NCBI RefSeq assembly: GCF_004138495.1
Contig: NZ_ML142855.1
Location: forward strand, 101,414-111,663
Origin: Phytoactinopolyspora endophytica
Lineage (GTDB): Bacteria; Actinomycetota; Actinomycetes; Jiangellales; Jiangellaceae
Direction of reading: 5' to 3'
DNA: 10,250 nt
Below are positions 1-7,961 of this stretch, in pieces. The notes under the pieces were generated by a model. The model worked only from the letters and a program-made list of their open reading frames with translations, searched no databases and had not been told where the DNA came from. Positions within the stretch are counted from its first letter, which is position 1. Each line of letters opens with the position of its first letter. The position numbers were made by a program, and so were the translations under genes.

Positions 1-1
1 C

Positions 2-2165
<2,164 letters not shown>

Positions 2166-2188
2166 GAGCGGGCACGGAAGGAACACGC

Positions 2189-2557
2189 GTGGCGGGAGAG
2201 CTCAACGTCGAGGTGGTCGCGGCGGACCGTAAGGTGTGGTCCGGCGCGGCCTCCATCGTGGTCGCCAAGACCACCGAGGGTGAGATCGGCATCATGGCCG
2301 GCCACGAGCCTGTGCTTGGGCTGCTGGCCACGGGCGTGGTGACCGTGCGGACCAGTGAAGGCGAGGCAGTCTTGGCCGCGGTGGATCGCGGCTTCCTGTC
2401 GGTGTCGGAAGACCATGTCGCCGTGCTTGCGGAGGCGGCCCAACTTGCCGATGAAATTGATGCCGCTAGTGTGGAGTCAGAACTCGCCGCGGCAGGAGAG
2501 GACCAAGCTGCCAGCCGGTGGGCACAGGCTAGGCTGCAGGTAGCAGGAGTCAGATAG
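2189..2557 (+). CDS. atpC: F1Fo ATP synthase subunit epsilon
   Basis: This is the small central-stalk subunit that joins gamma to the c-ring and, in many bacteria, inhibits ATP hydrolysis. The 122-residue product starts with GTG, preceded by a strong GGAAGGAA Shine-Dalgarno at 2176-2183. Residues 1-85 form the beta-sandwich domain (LNVEVVAADRKVWSG, EGEIGIMAGHEPVLGLLATG). The remaining helical tail is short and acidic/Ala-rich. The protein is shorter than the roughly 139-residue E. coli subunit but close to the mycobacterial length, so the inhibitory C-terminal hairpin is probably reduced (inference). It follows atpD after 23 bases and ends the ATP synthase operon proper. Confidence 0.97.
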   Translation: MAGELNVEVVAADRKVWSGAASIVVAKTTEGEIGIMAGHEPVLGLLATGVVTVRTSEGEAVLAAVDRGFLSVSEDHVAVLAEAAQLADEIDAASVESELAAAGEDQAASRWAQARLQVAGVR

Positions 2558-2565
2558 TCGGCCCA

Positions 2566-2582
2566 CCACGCGGGCAGCGTGG
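2566..2582 (+). other. Small GC stem-loop downstream of atpC
   Basis: A perfect 6-bp inverted repeat (CCACGC / GCGTGG) with a 5-base loop lies 8 bases after the atpC stop. No T-tract follows, so it is not a convincing intrinsic terminator. It could slow or attenuate transcription or protect the 3' end of the atp message, but in GC-rich DNA it may be chance. Confidence 0.25.
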
Positions 2583-2610
2583 CCAGAACGGACATCATCG
2601 GGGGTGATAG

Positions 2611-3051
2611 GTGGCGCTGATTGCATGGGTAGCGGTGGTGCTCATCGCGCTCGCGGTGTTCGTGGCCGTCGCCCTGGTCGTGCTCTACCTGCGCCGAAGT
2701 GTGCTTCAGCGCGAGGGTGGGTTCGACATGTGCATGCGGGTCGGAAGCCAGGAGGGCTGGGCCGGAGGGTGGGTTTTCGGTATCGGCCGCTACCGAGGCG
2801 AGTACGTCGAATGGTTCCGTACCTTCAGCTTCGCGCCACGCCCGAAGCGTGCGTTCCGGCGTGGTGAACTGGCGATCAGCGGCCGCCGCACACCGGATAC
2901 CGAGGAGGACTTCGAGCTGCCTGCCGGCCACGTCATCCTAGGATGTGCTGTTGGCCCGACGACAGTAGAGGTCTCTATGACCGAACCGGCCTCGACCGCA
3001 TTTCTCGCCTGGCTCGAGGCGGCGCCACCGGGGGGACATCTGGTCCGCTAG
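2611..3051 (+). CDS. DUF2550 single-pass membrane protein
   Basis: This is a 146-residue protein of the actinobacterial DUF2550 family; its function is not known. Residues 2-27 are an uninterrupted hydrophobic helix ([22 protein letters not shown]) followed by LRRS. This suggests an N-terminal membrane anchor with the remainder inside, by the positive-inside rule. The soluble part has many aromatic and Gly residues, with [18 protein letters not shown] at about 50-67. It ends with a conserved-looking block, [23 protein letters not shown]. The GTG start at 2611 follows a GGGGGTGAT purine-rich site at 2600-2607. In Mycobacterium tuberculosis the homologue Rv1312 also follows atpC and precedes murA, so the position supports the family call. 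The 53-base gap from atpC suggests read-through from the atp operon. A role linked to the ATP synthase or the cell envelope is only a guess from position. Confidence 0.87.
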   Translation: MALIAWVAVVLIALAVFVAVALVVLYLRRSVLQREGGFDMCMRVGSQEGWAGGWVFGIGRYRGEYVEWFRTFSFAPRPKRAFRRGELAISGRRTPDTEEDFELPAGHVILGCAVGPTTVEVSMTEPASTAFLAWLEAAPPGGHLVR

Positions 3052-3101
3052 AGGTGTGTGACCTCTCGGCGCGGACTCCGCCAAACAGGAGAAAGCTGAC
3101 A

Positions 3102-4388
3102 GTGGAAAGACTTCGAGTGACCGGCGGGGCCTCCCTGCGCGGATCGGTGCGGGTGAGCGGTGCCAAGAACAGTGCGCTGAAGCTCATGGCAGCAGCATTG
3201 CTGGCCGAAGGCCGCACGACCCTGCGTGACGTCCCTTCCATCACCGACGTGCAGTACATGGCCGAGCTGCTGCGCAGACTCGGCGCCGAGGTGTCTCGGG
3301 ACAATGGAACGGTCACGATCGATGTCCCGGAGAAGGTCAACCACGAGGCGCCCTACGAGCTTGTCCGCAGGCTGCGGGCGTCGATCTGCGTGCTGGGTCC
3401 GCTGCTGGCGCGGTGTGGCTCTGCCGATGTCGCGTTGCCCGGCGGCGACGCGATCGGCTCGCGTGGGCTGGACATGCACATAGCGGGCCTGCGTCGGCTG
3501 GGCGCGAGCGTCGAGGTGGAACACGGCTACGTCGTCGCGCGGGCGCCGGACGGTCTCAAAGGTGCCATGATCGGGCTCGACTTTCCGAGCGTCGGCGCCA
3601 CCGAGAACATCCTCATGGCGGCCGCTCTCGCGGACGGCGAGACGGTGATCGACAACGTCGCCCGGGAACCGGAGATCCTCGACATCTGCCACATGCTGAT
3701 CAGCATGGGAGCGAAGATCGAGGGCGTGGGCACGTCGACCTTGCATATCGACGGAGTGACGGGACTTGAACCCGTCGACCACACGACGGTTCCGGACCGG
3801 ATCGTCACGGGCAGCTGGGCAGTGGCCGCGCTGATGACGCGGGGCGACATCACGGTGACGAACGGCCGCGCGGAGCACCTCGAGCTCGTGCTGGACAAGC
3901 TGGCCGGCGCCGGTGCGGTGATCGAGCCCGCCACCGGCCAGGACGGCGTCGGCCTGAGAGTGTCGATGTCCGGCAGGCCCCGAGCGATCGACGTGGTGAC
4001 GTTGCCGTACCCAGGCTTCCCCACTGACCTGCAGCCCATGGTCGTAGCGCTGAACGCGGTGTCGGACGGAACCGCGATGATCACCGAGAACGTCTACGAG
4101 GCCCGGTTCATGTTCGTGAACGAACTTGCCCGCCTCGGCGCAGACGTGCGGATCGACGGTCACCATGCGGTCATCCGGGGGCGGGAGACTCTGTCCGGCG
4201 CGCCCGTCGTCGCGACCGATATCCGCGCCGGAGCCGGCCTGGTACTGGCCGGGCTGGTGGCAGAAGGGGAGACGCTGGTGTCCGCCGTGCATCACATCGA
4301 CCGTGGCTATCCAGACTTCGTCGGGCAGCTGAACCAGCTGGGCGCGGACGTCGTCCGTGAGCCCGACCCCGACCAGTTCCAGGCATGA
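3102..4388 (+). CDS. murA: UDP-N-acetylglucosamine 1-carboxyvinyltransferase (MurA), Asp active-site variant
   Basis: MurA transfers enolpyruvate from PEP to UDP-GlcNAc in the cytoplasm, the first committed step of peptidoglycan precursor synthesis. The product is 428 residues, the normal length for this two-domain inverted alpha/beta barrel. Visible active-site elements are K22-N23 in [10 protein letters not shown]92 in LRASI, R121 in the catalytic loop, D309 in [10 protein letters not shown] (E. coli D305) and R401 in HIDRGYPDF (E. coli R397). The loop reads PGGDAIGSR, with D116 (codon at 3447-3449) where most bacteria have Cys115. The same change in M. tuberculosis MurA is known to make the enzyme insensitive to fosfomycin. 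The frame stays open upstream to 2943 inside the DUF2550 gene. The GTG at 3102 is preferred because AGGAG sits at 3087-3091 and because it gives the family's N-terminus. Confidence 0.97.
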   Translation: MERLRVTGGASLRGSVRVSGAKNSALKLMAAALLAEGRTTLRDVPSITDVQYMAELLRRLGAEVSRDNGTVTIDVPEKVNHEAPYELVRRLRASICVLGPLLARCGSADVALPGGDAIGSRGLDMHIAGLRRLGASVEVEHGYVVARAPDGLKGAMIGLDFPSVGATENILMAAALADGETVIDNVAREPEILDICHMLISMGAKIEGVGTSTLHIDGVTGLEPVDHTTVPDRIVTGSWAVAALMTRGDITVTNGRAEHLELVLDKLAGAGAVIEPATGQDGVGLRVSMSGRPRAIDVVTLPYPGFPTDLQPMVVALNAVSDGTAMITENVYEARFMFVNELARLGADVRIDGHHAVIRGRETLSGAPVVATDIRAGAGLVLAGLVAEGETLVSAVHHIDRGYPDFVGQLNQLGADVVREPDPDQFQA

Positions 4389-4413
4389 CGCTCGCCTGAG
4401 CGGAGAGTTCCCC

Positions 4414-5649
4414 ATGGCACGCGCCGATGACACCATCGACGCAGATCTGCACGTCGCCACGCCCTCGCGGTGGACACAGTCCTGGCAGGGAACGCTGGCG
4501 CCGCTGGCACGCGTGGTTCCCGAGTGGCTGACGCCCGCCCGGGTCGGCGTCGTCGCCTACCTGATCGTCCTGCTGTGGTTCAGTGTGGCCCAGGGACTGT
4601 CTGTCGACTGGATCGGTCAGACCGCGTGGATCCTGACCGGCATCGTGGCCGTCGGCCTTGCCCCTGGCTGGCCGTGGGTGACACCGGGCCGGATGGGTCT
4701 CGCCGCCTACCTGGTCGTGTTGGTGTGGTTCAGCGCGACGCAAGGTGTGCCGATCGACCGGATCGGTCAGACCGCGTGGATCCTGGCCGGCATCCTGGGC
4801 GCGGGACTGAACAGGACCTGGCGGCAACACGTGCGTGTCTTCATGGACTGGCTGCCGTTGCTCGCCGCACTCGTGCTGTACGACCACACCCGCGGCATTG
4901 CCGACAGGCTGGGTATGCCGCTGCGGGTGGACGAGCTCGTGGACGCCGAGCGGTGGCTCTTCGCCGGAGAGCTGCCGACCCTGTGGCTGCAGGAGCGGCT
5001 TTTCGATGCCGCTCAGGTGCACTGGTGGGACGTGGGCGTGGCCATCGTGTACTGCACCCATTTCGTCGTGCCGTGGGCTGTCGCCGCCGTGCTGTACTTG
5101 TGGTCACGTCCCGTGTGGATGTCTTACATCCGGCGAGTGCTGCTGCTGTCCTATGCCGGGCTGCTCACCTACATCCTGATACCGGCGGCGCCGCCGTGGT
5201 ATGCCGCCTGGACCGGGGTCATCGATCAGGAGGTGGAGCGCGGATCGGTGCGAGGCTGGTGGGAGCTCGGTCTGAGCTTCGCCGAGTTCTGGCTGGAGGA
5301 TGCGCAAGCCGAGAGTAACCATGTGGCGGCGCTGCCGTCCCTGCATGCAGGTTTCTCATTGCTGGTCGTCATCACCTTGTGGCCGTTCGTGCAGAGACTC
5401 GGGCGTGGCGACGCTTTCAACATCCTGATCGACGGTGTCCGGTGGGTGTTGCTCGCCGGGCTGGTGCTGTTCCCGCTCGCGATGGCGTTCGCGCTTGTGT
5501 ACAGCGGCGAGCATTACATGGTCGACGTACTCGCCGGCTGGGCCTACGTCGTGCTCGTCTGCCTGCTGGCTCGCTGGTGGGAACGTAGGCTCGAAGCGCC
5601 AGGAAACCCGACCTCAATACAGCCAGATGCGCTGAACACGCGGGAATAG
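4414..5649 (+). CDS. PAP2-family polytopic membrane phosphatase/phosphotransferase with duplicated N-terminus
   Basis: This 411-residue integral membrane protein has the C-terminal catalytic motifs of the PAP2 superfamily in its Aur1/Ipt1-like branch. These are C2 as LPSLHAGF with H311 and C3 as YSGEHYMVD with nucleophile-type H367 and D371. Upstream, CTHFVVPWAV (about 214-223) and YILIPAAPPWY (about 253-263) fit the same branch; the basic C1 motif is not obvious. Family members remove or transfer phosphate-linked groups on lipids such as phosphatidic acid, polyprenyl phosphates or inositol lipids. The actual substrate cannot be read here. The N-terminal part (residues 37-136) is two near-copies of a 50-residue two-helix unit. 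ATG 4414 is chosen because GGAGAG lies at 4402-4407. An ATG at 4357 in frame would overlap murA and lacks a site. Being 25 bases after murA suggests a link to cell-envelope lipid or undecaprenyl phosphate metabolism (inference). Confidence 0.85.
   Translation: MARADDTIDADLHVATPSRWTQSWQGTLAPLARVVPEWLTPARVGVVAYLIVLLWFSVAQGLSVDWIGQTAWILTGIVAVGLAPGWPWVTPGRMGLAAYLVVLVWFSATQGVPIDRIGQTAWILAGILGAGLNRTWRQHVRVFMDWLPLLAALVLYDHTRGIADRLGMPLRVDELVDAERWLFAGELPTLWLQERLFDAAQVHWWDVGVAIVYCTHFVVPWAVAAVLYLWSRPVWMSYIRRVLLLSYAGLLTYILIPAAPPWYAAWTGVIDQEVERGSVRGWWELGLSFAEFWLEDAQAESNHVAALPSLHAGFSLLVVITLWPFVQRLGRGDAFNILIDGVRWVLLAGLVLFPLAMAFALVYSGEHYMVDVLAGWAYVVLVCLLARWWERRLEAPGNPTSIQPDALNTRE
4522..4821 (+). repeat. In-frame tandem duplication (2 x 150 bp) inside the PAP2 gene
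   Basis: Two adjacent 150-base units, 4522-4671 and 4672-4821, encode residues 37-86 and 87-136 of the PAP2 protein. By hand alignment without gaps, 29 of 50 residues are identical, including WFS, QG and IGQTAWIL. At DNA level, 26 bases are identical (4610-4635 versus 4760-4785) and continue after one mismatch for 8 more. Each unit looks like a hydrophobic hairpin of two membrane segments, so the duplication adds an even number of helices and keeps the topology of the catalytic part. The second copy runs directly into the conserved remainder of the protein. Confidence 0.92.
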
Positions 5650-5713
5650 CCGCGAACTGCCTTTGGCGGTATCGAAGTCCCGGTCCACCAGCAGATGTGG
5701 GAGCATTCCTTCC

Positions 5714-6586
5714 GTGCCTGACTCTCTTGACGACCTCACCGCGTTGCTCGACCTGGAGACGATCGAGGACAACCTTTTCCGTGGCAGGCAGCCACGCACC
5801 CGGCTGCAGCGTGTCTTCGGCGGACAGGTCGCCGGGCAGGCGCTGATGGCCGCGGCCCGGACGGTGCCGTCGGAGCGGACGGTGCATTCGCTGCATGCGT
5901 ACTTCCTGCGGGCCGGCGATACGACGGTGCCGATCGTCTACGACGTCGAGCTGGTCCGCGACGGCCGGTCGTTCACTACCCGCAGGGTGGTCGCCCGTCA
6001 GCACGGCCGGCCGATCTTCTACGTCACGGCGTCGTTCCAGAAGATGGAGCAAGGGCTCGACCACCAGGATGTGATGCCAGAAGCGCCCCCGCCTGAGCAG
6101 TGCCCCCGGGTGGCCGACGTACTCGAGAGGGTGTCCGGCCAGCCGAGCACGTTCTGGGACCAGGAGTGGGCCGCGTTGGATGTGCGCTATGTCGGTGACT
6201 CGCGCCCGGGTGGACAGGTGACCTCACCCGAGCATCCGGCGCTGGCCCGGCTGTGGTTCCGCGCGGCGGGAAGGCTCCCGGACGAGCTCACGCTGCATGC
6301 ATGCGTGCTCACGTATGCGAGTGACCAGACGTTACTGGGTGCCACCCTGGTTCCGCACGGCACGTATATCGGGGCATCGGATCTGCAGACCGCGTCGCTG
6401 GACCACACCATGTGGTTCCACCGGCCGTTCCGCGCAGACGAGTGGCTCCTGTACGACCAGGTCGCACCGTCCGCGTACGGTGCCCGGGGGTTGGCACTGG
6501 GCAGGGTGTTCACCCAGGACGGGATCCTGGTGGCGACCATCGCCCAGGAAGGGCTGATCCGTCCGGTCAGCCCAGCCAGGAGCTGA
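5714..6586 (+). CDS. tesB: Acyl-CoA thioesterase II (TesB family)
   Basis: This enzyme hydrolyses acyl-CoA to free fatty acid and CoA in the cytoplasm and affects acyl-CoA pools. The product is 290 residues, typical of the double-hotdog TesB family. The first hotdog carries RVFGGQVAGQALMAA and HSLHAYFLRAGD, and the second carries SLDHTMWFHRPFRADEWLLY and VATIAQEGLIRP. With the GTG start at 5714, the catalytic triad falls exactly on the E. coli numbering: D204 (in YASDQTLL), S228 in place of Thr228, and Q278 (in AQEG). The GTG is supported by GGGAG at 5699-5703 with 10-base spacing. A TTG further upstream at 5663 would add an unrelated 17-residue N-terminus. A 64-base gap separates it from the PAP2 gene, so it may share that transcript. 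Its last 20 bases overlap the convergent flavoprotein gene. Confidence 0.95.
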   Translation: MPDSLDDLTALLDLETIEDNLFRGRQPRTRLQRVFGGQVAGQALMAAARTVPSERTVHSLHAYFLRAGDTTVPIVYDVELVRDGRSFTTRRVVARQHGRPIFYVTASFQKMEQGLDHQDVMPEAPPPEQCPRVADVLERVSGQPSTFWDQEWAALDVRYVGDSRPGGQVTSPEHPALARLWFRAAGRLPDELTLHACVLTYASDQTLLGATLVPHGTYIGASDLQTASLDHTMWFHRPFRADEWLLYDQVAPSAYGARGLALGRVFTQDGILVATIAQEGLIRPVSPARS

Positions 6587-7712
6587 GCCGTTCCTCTTCC
6601 CACTCCTGCTTCGCGCTGAAGCTTGCCCGGTCCGGCGGGGCGAGCCGCACGTTGGGCTTGGGTTTGGCGTAGAAATCTCCGGCGACGGTGGCTACCCGTT
6701 GTCCCGGCAGCTCGACGAAGCAGTAGCCGTAGCCGTCGAAGGTCAACCGGTCCCCGCCGTAGAGGTCGCTGACCAGGTTGGTCGCGGCGATCTTGCCGGC
6801 CGCCTCGGCGAACACGCCCGCCTTCGGCAGCTGTGCGGTGGCTGTCCGGATGAGCGTGCAGTCTCCCACCGCATAGACGCGTTCGGCCGAGGTCGTGAAC
6901 GTGTGCCGGTCCGGCTCGATCCATCCCGTTGCCCCGGCGAGCGGGCTGGACGCGACGACCGGTGGCGGCGCGGCGGCGGGAACGGCGAGCATCAGCTGCC
7001 AGTCGAGTACCGTCCCGTTCTGGAAGGTCACGGTCCGGTTCTGGCCGTCGATCGAGCTGACATGGTGCTCGGTGAGCACGCCGACACCCGACGCTGTGAG
7101 CTCGTCCGCAAGGTAGCGGCTGGCATCCGGCCCTGCCACTGGGAGCGTCAGCGGCGCTGGTGTGGAGATGACGACGTCGATCTGGTCGCGTACACCCTCG
7201 TCGCGCAGCCGCTGCTGAAGGAGCAGGGTCGCCTCGTACGGTGCAGGAGGGCAGAGGTAGGGCGTGCCCATGATGCTGACGAGCAGCCGGCCCTCGGTGA
7301 GGTCTTCGAGCGCGGTCCGTATGTCCGGCAGCGACGCGGCGTGGTACAGGTTGTATGCGCCCGCGTCGACAAGATCGGAGTGCTGAGGCCGATAGGTGGC
7401 ACCGAGAGCCACCACCATGCCGTCGCCGGTGATCCTGCCCTCGCTGGTCTCCACCGCGCAGCCGGCCGGGTCGATGGCCGTGACCTCCGCCTGGACGAAC
7501 CTGATGCCGCGATCCTCGAGCCGCTGCAGCGCCCGGGTGCCGTCCACCAGCGGCCGTACCCCGGCGAGATCCCACAATTTGGCGAACCCGACAAAGAAGC
7601 GATCGCTCATCGCGACGACAGTGACCTGATCGCCTCGCGGCAGGCGTCGCCGTAGTTCATGGGCGGCGGCGAGCCCACCGAAACCGCCGCCCAGCACAAG
7701 AAGATCTGCCAT
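6567..7712 (-). CDS. FAD-dependent pyridine-nucleotide-disulfide-type oxidoreductase (SQR/FCSD-like)
   Basis: This 381-residue flavoprotein begins with an ADP-binding fold for FAD, VLGGGFGG at 6-13. It ends with the second FAD motif VYAVGDC at 279-285 and LPKAGVFAEAAGKIAA at 295-310. The overall plan is that of sulfide:quinone oxidoreductase, the flavin subunit of flavocytochrome c sulfide dehydrogenase (FCSD) and type II NADH dehydrogenase. Two cysteines stand out. C154 in YLCPPAPYEA resembles the FCSD/SQR signature around its redox cysteine. C331 in YGYCFVEL sits where the C-terminal partner cysteine occurs. A redox-active C154-C331 pair is therefore likely, favouring sulfide or polysulfide oxidation over NADH dehydrogenation (inference). 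No signal peptide is seen, and no cytochrome c or sulfur-metabolism gene lies next to it. The ATG at 7712 has a GGAGG site (plus-strand 7721-7725) 8 bases away. The gene converges on tesB and diverges from the repeat-protein operon. Confidence 0.85.
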   Translation of the reverse strand: MADLLVLGGGFGGLAAAHELRRRLPRGDQVTVVAMSDRFFVGFAKLWDLAGVRPLVDGTRALQRLEDRGIRFVQAEVTAIDPAGCAVETSEGRITGDGMVVALGATYRPQHSDLVDAGAYNLYHAASLPDIRTALEDLTEGRLLVSIMGTPYLCPPAPYEATLLLQQRLRDEGVRDQIDVVISTPAPLTLPVAGPDASRYLADELTASGVGVLTEHHVSSIDGQNRTVTFQNGTVLDWQLMLAVPAAAPPPVVASSPLAGATGWIEPDRHTFTTSAERVYAVGDCTLIRTATAQLPKAGVFAEAAGKIAATNLVSDLYGGDRLTFDGYGYCFVELPGQRVATVAGDFYAKPKPNVRLAPPDRASFSAKQEWEEERLSSWLG

Positions 7713-7715
7713 CTA

Positions 7716-7736
7716 GGTAACCTCCGCCGTGTTACC
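7716..7736 (-). promoter_or_regulatory. Inverted repeat enclosing the flavoprotein ribosome-binding site
   Basis: The 6-bp arms GGTAAC (7716-7721) and GTTACC (7731-7736) flank a 9-base loop. In the minus-strand mRNA the Shine-Dalgarno GGAGG lies mostly in this loop, with its last G in the stem, 3 bases from the start codon. Folding could limit ribosome access, or the same palindrome could be a protein-binding site. The symmetry is read directly; the function is inferred. Confidence 0.35.
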
Positions 7737-7818
7737 GAGCGTGTCATGTTGCCGAGCACAAGTACAGCCCAGTGCCGTCTTCCGGGGATCGGCAGCACGT
7801 GAACCGTATCAGTGGCTG

Positions 7819-7847
7819 AAGCTACACCCAGTTGCCGATCTTGTCAT
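7819..7847 (-). promoter_or_regulatory. Candidate promoter for the flavoprotein gene
   Basis: Read on the minus strand, ATGACA (plus 7842-7847) is 5 of 6 to the -35 consensus. TAGCTT (plus 7819-7824) fits the actinobacterial -10 pattern TAnnnT, and the spacer is 17 bases. Transcription would start near 7812, leaving a leader of about 100 bases that contains the direct repeats and the hairpin at the ribosome-binding site. It is inspection only, and such matches arise by chance. Confidence 0.3.
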
Positions 7848-7869
7848 GGGGCCAGACCGGTAAGATCGG
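7835..7869. promoter_or_regulatory. 8-bp inverted repeat with 19-base spacer in the divergent gap
   Basis: CCGATCTT at 7835-7842 is mirrored perfectly by AAGATCGG at 7862-7869. The left arm touches the candidate minus-strand -35. A further GATCGGCA at 7787-7794 is the reverse complement of 7833-7840, so three related half-sites lie in 83 bases. This could be a regulator target, though short GATC-containing words are frequent in this GC-rich DNA. Confidence 0.25.
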
Positions 7870-7886
7870 GACCGGGTCGGCTCCGA

Positions 7887-7904
7887 GGCCACCACCTGGT
7901 GACC
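7887..7904. promoter_or_regulatory. 18-bp near-perfect palindrome, candidate operator
   Basis: GGCCACCA and TGGTGACC are separated by 2 bases and pair in 7 of 8 positions. The right arm overlaps the candidate -35 of the plus-strand promoter for the repeat-protein/RDD genes. This is the size and symmetry of a dimeric repressor site. No regulator gene is present in the window to assign to it. Confidence 0.35.
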
Positions 7905-7926
7905 AAACGCGGAAGTACCACATTAT
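7899..7926 (+). promoter_or_regulatory. Candidate promoter for the repeat-protein/RDD operon
   Basis: GTGACC (7899-7904) and CATTAT (7921-7926) each match 4 of 6 consensus bases, with a 16-base spacer. This would place transcription start near 7933, about 29 bases before the first start codon. The AT-rich CATTATTT is unusual for this DNA, which supports a promoter role. An alternative -10, TAAGAT at 7861-7866, has only a poorly spaced -35 (TTGTCA at 7841-7846, 14 bases). Confidence 0.3.
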
Positions 7927-7961
7927 TTCCGCCCAGACCCTGAGGAAGATCACGCCTATCG

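Noticed and set aside
2943..3101. N-terminal extension of MurA from an upstream ATG
   Set aside because: It would overlap the DUF2550 gene by about 109 bases and add 53 residues with no family counterpart. The GTG at 3102 has a good ribosome-binding site and gives the correct K22-N23 numbering.
3048..4460. Long minus-strand open frame (470 codons) opposite murA
   Set aside because: It is antisense to a full-length MurA with all motifs. The translation is His/Arg/Gln-rich low complexity, typical of a shadow frame in GC-rich DNA.
5639..5654. Stem-loop CGCGG/CCGCG at the PAP2 stop as a terminator
   Set aside because: The stem is only 5 bp, spans the stop codon and has no T-tract. Transcription into tesB is more likely.
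6699..7655. Long plus-strand open frame (318 codons) opposite the flavoprotein
   Set aside because: The minus strand encodes intact FAD motifs over the same span. The plus-strand translation has no recognisable domain and an Arg/Val/Gly-rich shadow composition.
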